The position numbers were made by a program, and so were the translations under genes. From assembly GCA_002529645.1 (NCBI GenBank), contig NAEP01000028.1, forward strand, positions 124,001 to 188,000: DNA of 64,000 nucleotides, given 5' to 3'. Positions 53,458 through 62,449 of the stretch are shown here, piece after piece. A model generated the notes under the pieces. The model was not told where the DNA came from, searched no databases, and worked only from the letters and a program-made list of their open reading frames with translations. Numbering within the stretch: position 1 is the stretch's first letter; the number at the start of each line of letters is the position of its first letter. Origin of the DNA: Candidatus Lumbricidiphila eiseniae. Its GTDB lineage: Bacteria > Actinomycetota > Actinomycetes > Actinomycetales > Microbacteriaceae.

Positions 53458-54710
53458 CCGGCTCGCAGAAGTCTGTCGGCACCGGGTTCTGCGGTCACCC
53501 TGGCCACTCGTGCGAACGCGAGGTCTGTCGCGTTCAGGACCCTGTCGATGACCGCGTCAGTGTGTGCGGTCCCGAGGAACCAGTTGTGGGTCGGGTGGAA
53601 GTAAGCCCCTTCATCGAGAGCTGCCCTGGCCCAGACCGCTGAAAGCTCAAACCCGGGGTCGTTCGCGAACGTCATGAAGGGAAGAGCCGGCGGTCCCGAG
53701 ACATTGACGTCGAGTCCGTATGACGCGGCCTGAGTCCTGAGGCAGTTTTGAAGCTTGGTGCCGCTTGCCGTGAGGATAGCCTGGCTCTCTGGGCGACGAA
53801 TTTCCCTGACCGTGGCGAGCGCAGCTGCCATCGGGACGGATCCGAACCAGAACGAGCCCGTGGCTGTGATTCGGGTGGCGGCAGCCTCTAGCGTCCGAGT
53901 GCCCAGAAGTGCGGCGATAGCATGCCCGTTGCCCAGTGCCTTGCTCCAAGCGCTCAGGTCGGGCTGGACACCGAGGCTCGTCCAACTGCCGACGGGGTCA
54001 ATGCGGAATCCAGTGCGGACCTCATCCAGGATCAGAACGGCGTTGTGGCGGTTGCACAGTTCGCGCGCCGCGCGGGCGAATTCGGGCGATACGGGCTCTA
54101 GGTCTCTGGAAATATCGTGTCGGAGGGGGGTCAGTACCAGAGCGGCCAGATCGTCGTCGGCCTCACTGACGGCCGCGCGCAGTGAAGCTACGTCGTTGTA
54201 TTCGATACGAATCGTGTGCGCGCGCTCGTCTGCCGGGATGCCTGCAGCCGTGGGCGAGGATGACCATGCGGCGATGCCGTGGTACGAGCCGTTGGCCATG
54301 ATGACTTTACGCTTTGAGGTTTCTGTGCGGGCCACCGCGACGGCGAGCGTCGTCGCGTCCGTTCCGTTCTTGCAGAACAGTGCCCAGTCGGCGTGGGCGA
54401 CCGTGTCGGTCAGCAGTTCCGCCAACTCCACCATGCGCGACGAGGGGCCATTGAAGCATTCACCCTGTGCGAGCTGCTGCCGAACCGCTTCATCAACGAG
54501 GGGGTTCTGATGACCGAGGATGATGGGTCCCCACGAGCACATCATGTCGATGTACTCGTGTCCGTCAGCGTCCCAGATCGAAGCGCCGAGACCCTTTTCG
54601 AAGAACTGAGGGAAGCCCGCGGGCAGGTGTGCCACGTTCTTGTGGCCGTACATTCCTCCCGGCACAGTCGTGGCGGATCGAGCACGTAACGACGCTTCTG
54701 CCTTGTTCAC
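53454..54710 (-). CDS. Class III aminotransferase (glutamate-1-semialdehyde aminomutase-like)
   Basis: 418 aa PLP enzyme. IWDADGHEYIDMMCSWGPII near residue 42, NGTDATTLAVAVARTETSKR near 116, LILDEVRTGFRIDP near 220 with the PLP-binding Asp, and AWSKALGNGHAIAALLG near 248 with the Schiff-base Lys. The similarity to HemL is at the family level; the operon with a kinase and an aldolase argues for catabolism of an amino compound rather than haem synthesis. First gene of the reverse operon, divergent from the TetR-type regulator. Confidence 0.88.
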   Translation of the reverse strand: MNKAEASLRARSATTVPGGMYGHKNVAHLPAGFPQFFEKGLGASIWDADGHEYIDMMCSWGPIILGHQNPLVDEAVRQQLAQGECFNGPSSRMVELAELLTDTVAHADWALFCKNGTDATTLAVAVARTETSKRKVIMANGSYHGIAAWSSSPTAAGIPADERAHTIRIEYNDVASLRAAVSEADDDLAALVLTPLRHDISRDLEPVSPEFARAARELCNRHNAVLILDEVRTGFRIDPVGSWTSLGVQPDLSAWSKALGNGHAIAALLGTRTLEAAATRITATGSFWFGSVPMAAALATVREIRRPESQAILTASGTKLQNCLRTQAASYGLDVNVSGPPALPFMTFANDPGFELSAVWARAALDEGAYFHPTHNWFLGTAHTDAVIDRVLNATDLAFARVARVTAEPGADRLLRAG

Positions 54711-54801
54711 AGCAAACTCCTTCGTCGATTGTGGGGCGTTTGTCAGTTGGGGGCGGCACTCAGCAGGGTCGAACCGTCTCCCGCATCACAAACTAGGACG
54801 C

Positions 54802-54849
54802 ATGCCCCACTTTTGTCAATGTGGGCATCTGTTCGACGTGGGCATCTGT
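54802..54849. promoter_or_regulatory. Candidate operator for the TetR-type regulator
   Basis: ATGCCCCAC (54802-54810) forms an inverted repeat with GTGGGCAT at 54821, and GTGGGCATCTGT (54821-54832) is repeated exactly at 54838-54849. These three related half-sites lie in the 198-base gap between the divergent aminotransferase and regulator genes, where an autoregulating repressor would bind. Confidence 0.6.
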
Positions 54850-54908
54850 CCGAGGTTCGTGCCGTAGTACATCACACGGCGCGTAATGGGAACGGTAGAC
54901 TCTGGCGC

Positions 54909-55571
54909 ATGGCTGAAGCACCCAAAACTCGGTATGCGCGAGGCGAGGCCCGCATCGCGCAGATACGGGCAGCAGCGATCAAACTCATCTATGAAGAAGG
55001 AATCCTGAGCGTCACCCATCGTGCGGTGGCCAAGCGCGCTAATCTGAGTGCGTCGGCACCGAGTTTCTTCTTTCCCTCGATTGACGACCTGATCGTTGAG
55101 GCATTCCGGTCGATCATGAAGTCAATGTTCGATGATCTGGAAGCACTGAGTGAGCGAATCCTTCGCGAGGACATGGATCGCGAAACCGCGGTTGATGCGT
55201 ACATCGAGCTGATGCGAGACGCCATGCCCAAGTACGACATCCTGCAGTTTGAGGCATACCTGCTTGCTCGACGGAAGCCCGCCCTCCAGCCTGAAGTCGA
55301 TTCGGTCATCGCGGCAACCCACCGGCCATCCAGCACGCTGGTGACAGCATCTCGGCGAAAAGACTTCGACTGGGCTGCACCCATCCTGGCATCGTTTGCC
55401 AACGGTTTCAGTCTCTACCGTTTCGGCGCGAGTGACGTTGACTACTCGATCCTCCGCAAGGGACTTCTCGCACTGATGGAGGGACTTCCTGATCAGGGTG
55501 CCGCTGCAAGGTCTGCCAGCCGCCACAAAGGGTGGCTGCGGCGGCGACATGTGCCGGAGTCTGCAGGTTGA
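54909..55571 (+). CDS. TetR/AcrR family transcriptional regulator
   Basis: 220 aa from ATG 54909; the longer frame runs through the operator-like repeats and is rejected. Helix-turn-helix of the TetR type: RIAQIRAAAIKLIYEEGILS then VTHRAVAKRANLSASAPSFF (recognition helix, usually SxSxxYxxF, here APSFFFPS). The ligand-binding half is mostly helical and unremarkable. Probably represses the divergent aminotransferase-aldolase-kinase operon and perhaps the following importer. Confidence 0.87.
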   Translation: MAEAPKTRYARGEARIAQIRAAAIKLIYEEGILSVTHRAVAKRANLSASAPSFFFPSIDDLIVEAFRSIMKSMFDDLEALSERILREDMDRETAVDAYIELMRDAMPKYDILQFEAYLLARRKPALQPEVDSVIAATHRPSSTLVTASRRKDFDWAAPILASFANGFSLYRFGASDVDYSILRKGLLALMEGLPDQGAAARSASRHKGWLRRRHVPESAG

Positions 55572-55653
55572 GCCTGCCCATCCGGTCGTGGTCGCCAAGC
55601 ACGTACCAGCCAGATCGGACGCCATTCATGATCGGCAGGTCGGCGTAGTCGGG
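55528..55653 (-). pseudogene. Cyclase family (kynurenine formamidase-like) N-terminal remnant
   Basis: Reverse strand reads PDYADLPIMNGVRSGWYVLG and DHDRMGRLNLQTPAHVAAAA, the N-terminal hallmark of cyclase-family metal hydrolases (LPxYxDLP...G..DExGTLNLLTPExVxxAA). Similarity ends where it meets the 3' end of the regulator gene and none of the HxGTHxD metal motif is present. The rest of 55654-55977 upstream of the binding-protein gene has nothing else I can assign. Confidence 0.65.
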
Positions 55654-55977
55654 CAGCGCGGATCCGACGTGGGCTGTGAACACAACTCCCTGACCGGTGG
55701 TGGGCAGTGCTGTGATCGCACAACGGATTCGGGCACGAGTTCCCGGTGAATATCGGGCATATGACCCATATTGAGTCGCGCCTGCGACGCTGTTCGGTAT
55801 ATACCGTATTGACAATCTCTGACAAGCGTCCTAGATTATCCACTACATCGGACCAGATCGCATCAACCATCCGGCCATGAACCCGGTCAAGAGATCACAT
55901 GCTCTTCGACATCGACCGGGATGCCGAGCAATCCGTATTGCACCGAACAACTCGAAAATCAACGAGGAGGCAAGAGC

Positions 55978-57588
55978 ATGGGAGAACGTCGTGGTGAACT
56001 GATCGCAACACTGGTGGTTGCGGCTCTGATGCTGACCGGGTGCGGCGGAACCGCACCCGAGTCCGGAGCGAAGACGGTCGCGAAGCCGGTAGAGCAGGCG
56101 GCCTGCAAGGCCGGTCCGGTCAAGGGTGGCAGCCTTGTTTATGCGCGTCAGCTTGCTACGGTCAGCCTTGATCCGATCGCCATTCGCAACAGCAACGGCG
56201 ACATTTTTGCGGACGGACTGATCTATGAGGGACTCGTACAGTATGACCCCAGCGGTTCGAGCAAGATCGTCCCCGGCATCGCAGAGAGCTGGGCAGTGTC
56301 GCCCGACGGCCTCACGTACACCTTCAAGCTCCGTTCGACCGCAAAGTTCTCGAACGGAGACCCGATCACGGCCGAGGATGTGAAGTTTAGCCTCGATCGT
56401 TTCGGCAACCCGAACATCAACCAGGTAATGGGTCTACTGACCAACGGCTACGGCTCGTCGAAGATCGTTGATCCGTCAACATTCGTCATCACGCTGACGA
56501 CCCCGGTTCCTTCCTTCCTCGATAACATCGCAATCTTTCCGGCGTTCGTAGTGCCCAAGAAGCTCGTCGAGGCGAAGGGTGACGCGTTCTGGGCGCAACC
56601 TGTCGGGTCCGGTCCCTTCAGGGTCGACTCGTTCACCAGCGGATCGAATCTCAAGCTCTCAAGGAACGACAACTACTGGGATGCTGGCAAGACCTATCTC
56701 GACAGTGTCACCTTCGACTTCGCCAGCGATTCCAACGCGCGTCTCTTGTCTCTGGTCAGTGGACACGCCCAGATGGCGGATGGAATGGCACCCTCGCAGA
56801 TCACGACGGTGCAGAGCAACAAGGATCTGGTCCTGCGAAGCCACGACTGGCCCGCCTGGTTCGGAATCTTCCTCAACCAGAAGCGCCCGCAGCTGGCGGA
56901 TGTCAAGGTGCGCCAGGCGATCGCGGCAGCCATCGACCGAGACACGATCAACAAGCAGATTTTCGGAGGACTCGGGACCGTCTCAAACAGTCTCTTCGCG
57001 AAGCTCCGGTACGACTCCGACGCGGTGGCACCGTACACGTTTGACCTCGACAAAGCCAAGTCACTGATGAAGGAATCGAAGTTCCCGGACGGCTTCTCCA
57101 TCAAGCTCGAGTACCCGTCCGGTTTCGACTACTACAACCAGATGACCCTCGCGATCAAGCAGTCGCTGTCGCAGATCGGCGTCAACGTTGAGCTGGTGAA
57201 AATCGACGCTAACACGATGGGAGACAACCTGCACGCCGAAACATTCGACATGAGCTTCGGCTACCCTCAGACCAGCAGCGATGTCGCGGTGCCCGACGAG
57301 TACGCGGCGTTTTTCGGAGTGCCGGAGTCAAACAACGGTTTCTACACGAGCTTCAAGGACCCGGTTATCGAAGCGGCCGTGAAGACGTTCACCACAGCGA
57401 CCAGTGAAACTGATCGCGTGAAGGAGTGGCCCGTCATTCAGCAGATGTTGATGGATGCGCAGCCGATGGTCAACGTGCTCAATTTTCCGCTCATCACTGC
57501 CCAGGCGAAGAACGTGTGCGGTGCGACGGTCAACGCCATGGGGGTCGACATGCTGCAGCACACGTGGCTTGCTCCCGTCTCCAAGTGA
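55978..57588 (+). CDS. ABC transporter substrate-binding lipoprotein (SBP family 5)
   Basis: 536 aa. ATG 55978 with GAGGAGG eight bases upstream. Signal with lipobox LTGC (Cys at about residue 21), then the family 5 signature region YEGLVQYDPSGSSKIVPGIA, ESWAVSPDGLTYTFKLR and NGDPITAEDVKFSLDRF near residue 130. These lipoproteins bind peptides, opines, amino sugars or nickel complexes. It heads a five-gene importer operon. Confidence 0.92.
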   Translation: MGERRGELIATLVVAALMLTGCGGTAPESGAKTVAKPVEQAACKAGPVKGGSLVYARQLATVSLDPIAIRNSNGDIFADGLIYEGLVQYDPSGSSKIVPGIAESWAVSPDGLTYTFKLRSTAKFSNGDPITAEDVKFSLDRFGNPNINQVMGLLTNGYGSSKIVDPSTFVITLTTPVPSFLDNIAIFPAFVVPKKLVEAKGDAFWAQPVGSGPFRVDSFTSGSNLKLSRNDNYWDAGKTYLDSVTFDFASDSNARLLSLVSGHAQMADGMAPSQITTVQSNKDLVLRSHDWPAWFGIFLNQKRPQLADVKVRQAIAAAIDRDTINKQIFGGLGTVSNSLFAKLRYDSDAVAPYTFDLDKAKSLMKESKFPDGFSIKLEYPSGFDYYNQMTLAIKQSLSQIGVNVELVKIDANTMGDNLHAETFDMSFGYPQTSSDVAVPDEYAAFFGVPESNNGFYTSFKDPVIEAAVKTFTTATSETDRVKEWPVIQQMLMDAQPMVNVLNFPLITAQAKNVCGATVNAMGVDMLQHTWLAPVSK

Positions 57589-57603
57589 CCCGCGACCGAG
57601 ACA

Positions 57604-58542
57604 ATGATGCGGTACGTGGGCAAGCGCGTTCTACAGGCCGTGCTGGTGCTCTGGGGGTTGATCACGGTGATCTTCTTCGTCCTGCACCTTATTCCGGGCG
57701 ACCCGGTGCGGGCTGTTCTCGGCGGGCGGGCCTCAGACGCGACGGTCCAGCAGGTCAGGGAGCAACTCGGACTGGATCGCCCGCTCCCTGAGCAGTACCT
57801 CCGATTTCTCACTGACATCGTTCAGGGAAACCTGGGCACCTCGCTCGCACTCAACGACCAGGTCAGCCACGTCCTCGGTCAACGGCTACTCCCGAGTATT
57901 CTGCTCATCGCGTACGGGATGTTCTTCGCCGTGCTGATCGGGGTGCCGTTGGGTATCCAGGCGGCGCTTCGGCCCAACCGCGCCGCAGACCACATCATCA
58001 GACTGCAGACGACATTTCTGTTTGGAATGCCGACGTTCTGGCTCGCCCTGGTGCTCGCGCTTCTCTTTGGCCTGGTGCTGGGCTGGTTCCCCGTGTCTGG
58101 GTATCAAACAGGACTCGGAGGCATCCTCAGGAGTCTCACCCTTCCGGCGCTGACACTGGGGCTGTCTCTCGTGGTGATTGTCACCCGAACCCTGCGATCG
58201 AATCTCATCGAGGTTCTCAAGTCGGAGTACATCGAGGCGGCACGTTCGCGTGGTTTGTCCGAACGGCGCGTGATCGTGAAACACGCCCTTCGGAACGCCG
58301 CGATGCCGACACTGACGATCCTTTCGACGATCATCGGGTACCTCATCGGTAGCACCGTCGTGCTCGAGCAGGTCTTCCGTATACCCGGAGCTGGTTCGCT
58401 CCTGGTTCAGTCGATCCTGCGCCACGACTACCAGACTGTGCGGGCGGTCGCTCTGTTGTCGGGGCTCGTGGTCATTGCCGCGGGCCTGAGCGCCGACCTG
58501 CTCCAGGCGATCCTCGACCCGCGAGTGAGGTTGGCGCGATGA
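57604..58542 (+). CDS. ABC transporter permease (DppB-like)
   Basis: 312 aa with six membrane helices. RYVGKRVLQAVLVLWGLITV at the N-terminus and LIPGDPVRAVLG in the first loop are typical of DppB/OppB proteins, as is the EAA-like loop YIEAARSRGLSERRVIVKHA near residue 215 that contacts the ATPase. Starts 15 bases after the binding-protein gene and overlaps the next permease by ATGA. Confidence 0.93.
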   Translation: MMRYVGKRVLQAVLVLWGLITVIFFVLHLIPGDPVRAVLGGRASDATVQQVREQLGLDRPLPEQYLRFLTDIVQGNLGTSLALNDQVSHVLGQRLLPSILLIAYGMFFAVLIGVPLGIQAALRPNRAADHIIRLQTTFLFGMPTFWLALVLALLFGLVLGWFPVSGYQTGLGGILRSLTLPALTLGLSLVVIVTRTLRSNLIEVLKSEYIEAARSRGLSERRVIVKHALRNAAMPTLTILSTIIGYLIGSTVVLEQVFRIPGAGSLLVQSILRHDYQTVRAVALLSGLVVIAAGLSADLLQAILDPRVRLAR

Positions 58543-59423
58543 GGGCCACTCAGCCGCCCGTGCCGGTTGCTGTAGAACAAAAATCTTTTGTCCTCCGGGC
58601 TGTCACGAGCGTGCGTGAGCTTCCGCGCTCCGTGCACATCGGCCTGGTTATCGTCATCATCATGGTCTTCGCCGCGGTTTTTGCGCCGCTCCTTGCCCCG
58701 TACGGACCGGACGATCTGAACTTCGGAGCGTCGCTGCTTCCGCCCTCGCCCGCACACCTGATGGGCACGGACGAAAACGGGCGTGACCTGTTCTCCCGCT
58801 GTCTGTATGCCCTGCGCCTGGACTTCCTCGTTGTGTTCTTCGTGACCTATGTTTCGTTGCCGTTTGGGGTTGTCGTCGGGGCGGTTGCTGGTTACTGCGG
58901 CCGCGCCGCTGACTCGGTGATCGCGCGGGTGACCGACATCATGGTGGCGGTACCTTTCCTGGTGCTGGTCGCGGCCGTGGTGGCAGTGGTTGGCCCCGGG
59001 ATGACCGGTGTTCTCATCGCTGTTCCGATCATCTCCTGGGCGATGTACGCACGGCTTGCTCGCTCTGAGATGCTTGTCCTGCGCGAACTGGCATACATGG
59101 ATGCCTGCATTGCCCTCGGGTTTTCGCGCTTCCGCACCATCTTCCGTCACGGGGTGCCGAATCTCCTGCGGTCCAGTCTGGTGTTTTCCACGGTCGATCT
59201 CATGGGCAACCTCCTGCTGCTTGCGGGACTGTCTTTCCTGGGCCTGGGTGCCCAGCCGCCGCAATCCGAGCTGGGTGCGATCATTGCCGACGGGCAGTCC
59301 TACATCCTGACCGCGTGGTGGTTGGCGACCCTTCCGGGCCTGGTCCTGGTTCTCTTCGGTATCGGTGTCGGAATGGTGGGAGAAGGCCTCTCGGATGGTC
59401 GAGTCGCGGGGAGGTCCGCATGA
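58539..59423 (+). CDS. ABC transporter permease (DppC-like)
   Basis: 294 aa. The N-terminal helix is followed by the periplasmic loop HLMGTDENGRDLFSRCLYAL, a hallmark of DppC/OppC, then five helices with the coupling loop ELAYMDACIALGFSRFRTIF near residue 190. Heterodimer partner of the upstream permease. ATGA overlap with the ATPase gene. Confidence 0.93.
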   Translation: MRATQPPVPVAVEQKSFVLRAVTSVRELPRSVHIGLVIVIIMVFAAVFAPLLAPYGPDDLNFGASLLPPSPAHLMGTDENGRDLFSRCLYALRLDFLVVFFVTYVSLPFGVVVGAVAGYCGRAADSVIARVTDIMVAVPFLVLVAAVVAVVGPGMTGVLIAVPIISWAMYARLARSEMLVLRELAYMDACIALGFSRFRTIFRHGVPNLLRSSLVFSTVDLMGNLLLLAGLSFLGLGAQPPQSELGAIIADGQSYILTAWWLATLPGLVLVLFGIGVGMVGEGLSDGRVAGRSA

Positions 59424-60433
59424 GCCTGCTCACCGTCGACAGTCTGCGTATCGAGTTTGGGCCCACCAGCAATCCGCTCACTGCGGTTGACCGGGTCGGG
59501 TTCAGTATTGAGGCCGGTGAGGTCGTGGGGCTCATCGGCGAGTCCGGTTCGGGCAAGAGCCTGACCAGCCGCGCGATCATGCGCCTGGTCAGTTACCCCG
59601 GTCGGATCACGGATGGCTCGATCATATTCGACGGCCGTAGCATCCTGGAGATGTCACCGAGGGAGCTTCGCGACTTCCGCGCTCGCGACGTGGGAATGAT
59701 TTTCCAGGATCCTTTCAGTTCCCTCAATCCCGTTTATCGGGTGGGCGCGCAACTGGCCGAGACTCTTCGTGTGAACGCGGGGCTGTCTCGCCGGGCGGCC
59801 CGGAACACTGCTGTCGAACTGCTCGATTCGGTCGGAATTCCCGACGCTCCGCGGCGCGCCATGTCCTACCCGCACGAGCTCAGCGGGGGCATGCGTCAGA
59901 GAGTCATGATCGCCTTCGCCACCGCGGCGAAGCCACGACTGCTGCTGGCCGACGAGCCAACGACCGCGCTGGATGTGACCACTCAGAAGCAGATCCTCAC
60001 GCTGCTGTCTGATATGCGGCACGACAACACAATGGCAATGCTCCTTGTGTCGCACGATTTCGGTGTCATTGCTCAGATGTGTGATCGCGTTGTCGTGATG
60101 TACGGAGGTCGCATCGTGGAGAGCGGACAGATCCTCGATGTTTACGAGTCTCCGAGGCATCCGTATACCAAGACGCTGCTGGCCTCGGTTCCGCATCTTG
60201 AAGTGGGTGAGCGTGGTCGTCGGCGGCTCATCCCGGGTGGGCAGCCTCCGCAGCCAGGAACCATTCAACAGGGATGCGTCTTCACACCGCGCTGTTCTCA
60301 GTCGCGCGAGGAATGCACTCGAGTGTCGATGACCCTCGAGCCTCCTGACTCCCTCCATCAGTCTGCGTGCCCGTTCGAGCCAACGTCGGTCGAACCGATG
60401 CCGCTGCCGCTCGTGATCGGAGGTGTGACGTGA
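59420..60433 (+). CDS. ABC transporter ATPase (DppD-like)
   Basis: 337 aa from ATG 59420. Walker A LIGESGSGKSLTSRAI near residue 40, IFQDPFSSLNPVYRVGAQ, signature HELSGGMRQRVMIAFA and Walker B LLLADEPTTALDVTTQK. The C-terminal oligopeptide/dipeptide extension has GCVFTPRCSQSREEC, with four Cys spacing typical of the FeS-like motif in this subfamily. Powers import together with the next ATPase; GTGA overlap. Confidence 0.94.
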   Translation: MSLLTVDSLRIEFGPTSNPLTAVDRVGFSIEAGEVVGLIGESGSGKSLTSRAIMRLVSYPGRITDGSIIFDGRSILEMSPRELRDFRARDVGMIFQDPFSSLNPVYRVGAQLAETLRVNAGLSRRAARNTAVELLDSVGIPDAPRRAMSYPHELSGGMRQRVMIAFATAAKPRLLLADEPTTALDVTTQKQILTLLSDMRHDNTMAMLLVSHDFGVIAQMCDRVVVMYGGRIVESGQILDVYESPRHPYTKTLLASVPHLEVGERGRRRLIPGGQPPQPGTIQQGCVFTPRCSQSREECTRVSMTLEPPDSLHQSACPFEPTSVEPMPLPLVIGGVT

Positions 60434-61251
60434 CCGAGCTCAACCGCACGGTTCTGACTGTTCAGCACCTGACGAAGGACTTTGTCTTTCGGGGCGGGCG
60501 GGCGGCATGCGGCGCAGGCCGGGTTCATCGTGCCGTTGACGGTGTGTCCCTGGACATTTCGGAGGGCGAGATCCTGGGCCTGGCGGGCGGTTCCGGCAGT
60601 GGAAAGAGCACGCTCTCCAGGTGCATTATCCGTTTGGTGGAACCGGACTCGGGGCGGGTCTTTCTCCGGGGCGAGGATGTCCGCGCAGCCAAGGGCAGTG
60701 ACCTGCGCGCGCTCCGGCGTCGCATCCAGATGGTTTTCCAGGACCCATACGCCTCGCTGGATCCACGGATGACGGTGGGTGCGGCGATCCTTGAGGTCGG
60801 TCGTGTTCACAAGATGCCGGGCAGCAGCGATCCGAACTCGTTTGTCGCCACCCTGCTCGATCGCGTGCATCTGCACCGGAGCATGGCATCACGCAGGCCG
60901 AGTGAACTGTCGGGTGGTCAGCGCCAGCGCGTTGCAATTGCACGTGCACTCGCGGCCGACCCCGACGTGTTGATCGCTGACGAAGCGGTGAGTGCACTCG
61001 ACGTGTCTGTTCAGGCGCAGCTTCTCAACCTGTTCGTGGATCTGCGTGACGAACTCGGGCTTGCGATCCTGTTTGTGAGCCATCAGCTCGCCGTTCTTGC
61101 TCAGATCTCCGACCGTATCGCGGTTATGAACGCAGGTCGGATCGTGGAACTAGCGGACACCGCGTCGCTGCTCAGTAGTCCTGAGCACGAATATGTGAGG
61201 GCACTGCTTGCCGCGCATCCCCACCCTGATCCGCGCCAGCGCATTCTGTAG
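60430..61251 (+). CDS. ABC transporter ATPase (DppF-like)
   Basis: 273 aa from GTG 60430. Walker A LAGGSGSGKSTLSRCI near residue 58, VFQDPYASLDPRMTVG, signature LSGGQRQRVAIARALAADPD and Walker B VLIADEAVSALDVSVQ. Shorter than DppF of E. coli by about 60 residues because the C-terminal extension is nearly absent. Last gene of the importer operon. Confidence 0.93.
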   Translation: MTELNRTVLTVQHLTKDFVFRGGRAACGAGRVHRAVDGVSLDISEGEILGLAGGSGSGKSTLSRCIIRLVEPDSGRVFLRGEDVRAAKGSDLRALRRRIQMVFQDPYASLDPRMTVGAAILEVGRVHKMPGSSDPNSFVATLLDRVHLHRSMASRRPSELSGGQRQRVAIARALAADPDVLIADEAVSALDVSVQAQLLNLFVDLRDELGLAILFVSHQLAVLAQISDRIAVMNAGRIVELADTASLLSSPEHEYVRALLAAHPHPDPRQRIL

Positions 61252-61303
61252 AATGGTGCGTTTGTGCACCAGCGTTAGCGTGCCTGAACCGTGAGGAATC
61301 CCC

Positions 61304-61894
61304 GTGACAGAACTCGCCCCGCCGACTTCGCCTGCTCGTAGCGCCACGCGCGCGGTTAGCCGTACGGTCGGCTCCGTCATCTTTTTCAGCCGCTGGCTGC
61401 AGGCTCCGCTCTACCTGGGACTCATCGTCACCCAGGGGATCTACGTGTACGTGTTCATGACAGAACTCTGGACTCTGGGTGCGAAGGTTCTTCACGATCC
61501 GTCGCACGTCAACGAGGTCATCATCATGCTGGCCGTGCTCGGCCTGATCGACGTGGTCATGATCGCGAATCTGCTCATCATGGTGATCATCGGCGGTTAC
61601 GAGACGTTTGTTTCACGCATCAAGGTTGATGACCATCCCGATCAGCCGGAGTGGCTCTCGCACGTGAACGCGAACGTGTTGAAGGTGAAGCTGGCGATGG
61701 CCATCATTGGCATCTCGTCGATTCACTTGCTCAAGACTTTCATCGGCGTGGCCGACATCGGTGTTCCCGGTGGTGGCACGATCGGGCCGGACCGCTATAC
61801 CAGCGAGGGCGTGATGTGGCAGGTGATCATCCACTGCGTCTTTATCCTGTCGGCAGTGGCCCTGGCTGCAATCGATCGGATGTCGAAGAAGTAG
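61304..61894 (+). CDS. YqhA/UPF0114 family membrane protein
   Basis: 196 aa with four hydrophobic segments. VIFFSRWLQAPLYLGLIVTQ near residue 25, IANLLIMVIIGGYETFVSRI near 90 and LKVKLAMAIIGISSIHLLKT near 128 are the conserved blocks of the UPF0114 family. Function unknown. GTG start at 61304, 52 bases after the importer operon; co-transcription is possible. Confidence 0.9.
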   Translation: MTELAPPTSPARSATRAVSRTVGSVIFFSRWLQAPLYLGLIVTQGIYVYVFMTELWTLGAKVLHDPSHVNEVIIMLAVLGLIDVVMIANLLIMVIIGGYETFVSRIKVDDHPDQPEWLSHVNANVLKVKLAMAIIGISSIHLLKTFIGVADIGVPGGGTIGPDRYTSEGVMWQVIIHCVFILSAVALAAIDRMSKK

Positions 61895-61940
61895 TCGCTG
61901 GCCTCGGCCAGCGGCAGCGCAAAACAGCGTCACCATGGGA

Positions 61941-61984
61941 TGTCCGGGTCGCACCGTTTGCTCGGAATGTCCGGGTCGCACCGT
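61941..61984. repeat. 17-bp direct repeat, 27-bp spacing
   Basis: 61941-61957 and 61968-61984 are identical (TGTCCGGGTCGCACCGT). On the reverse strand an open frame translates this as repeated TVRPGHxEQTVRPGHP, so it may be the remnant of a coding sequence. Lies just downstream of the YqhA gene at the edge of the IS nest. Confidence 0.7.
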
Positions 61985-62118
61985 GTGCTTTCCGTTCACT
62001 CGATGGCACTCGACGGTCTCCATGACTACGCGGCATCACGGTTACGCAGGTTCACGTAGTAGCCGAGCACGGTAAAAACGGTGCTGTAAGCGGCAAGGCG
62101 GCACGACCCCTCGCGCCT

Positions 62119-62215
62119 GCTTCCACCTCGAACTCTCTTGTTTCACAACCCGCCTTCAAGGTGGAAGCGCAACACGTGGTGGTGTTCATGTTCACTGGGT
62201 CAAGGGTTGCGCTTC
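62119..62215. repeat. Two inverted repeats at the left edge of the IS nest
   Basis: GCTTCCACCT (62119-62128) pairs with 62159-62168, and GAAGCGCAAC (62165-62174) pairs with GTTGCGCTTC at 62206-62215. The second pair involves the IS30-like terminal sequence itself, so an inverted copy of the element end is present just outside it. The rest of 61985-62203 has no gene I can support. Confidence 0.65.
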
Positions 62216-62280
62216 TACGGGTATACATGATGGTCATGTGTCGTGAGGTTGAGCGGGTCCAGGGGGGGCGTCCTGGTTAG
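62204..62280 (+). pseudogene. IS30-family element, left end fragment
   Basis: After the terminal repeat an ATG at 62236 opens MCREVERVQGGRPG followed by a stop. The same region at the right end reads MCCWVERIQIENGAG. Only the first nine or so codons match; the remainder of this copy is gone. Confidence 0.6.
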
Positions 62281-62449
62281 ACTCGAGACGGGGTTGTCCG
62301 GGTGTGTGAGTTGCGGCGCCGGGACTGGCTGCTGGGGCAGGAGAACGGGGTCTTTAGGAAGGCGGTGGTGTGTCTGTTGCAAGCGAACCTGGGTGGCGTC
62401 CTTCTTGTTGGTGGAGTTTCTCAGCACCGTGCGGGTTCAGCTTCTGTGA

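Noticed and set aside
54729-54908. Extended regulator N-terminus
   Set aside because: The extra 60 residues cover operator-like repeats and show no TetR similarity.
62052-62237. 61-aa reverse ORF before the IS nest
   Set aside because: It crosses two hairpins and the IS end; composition does not support coding.
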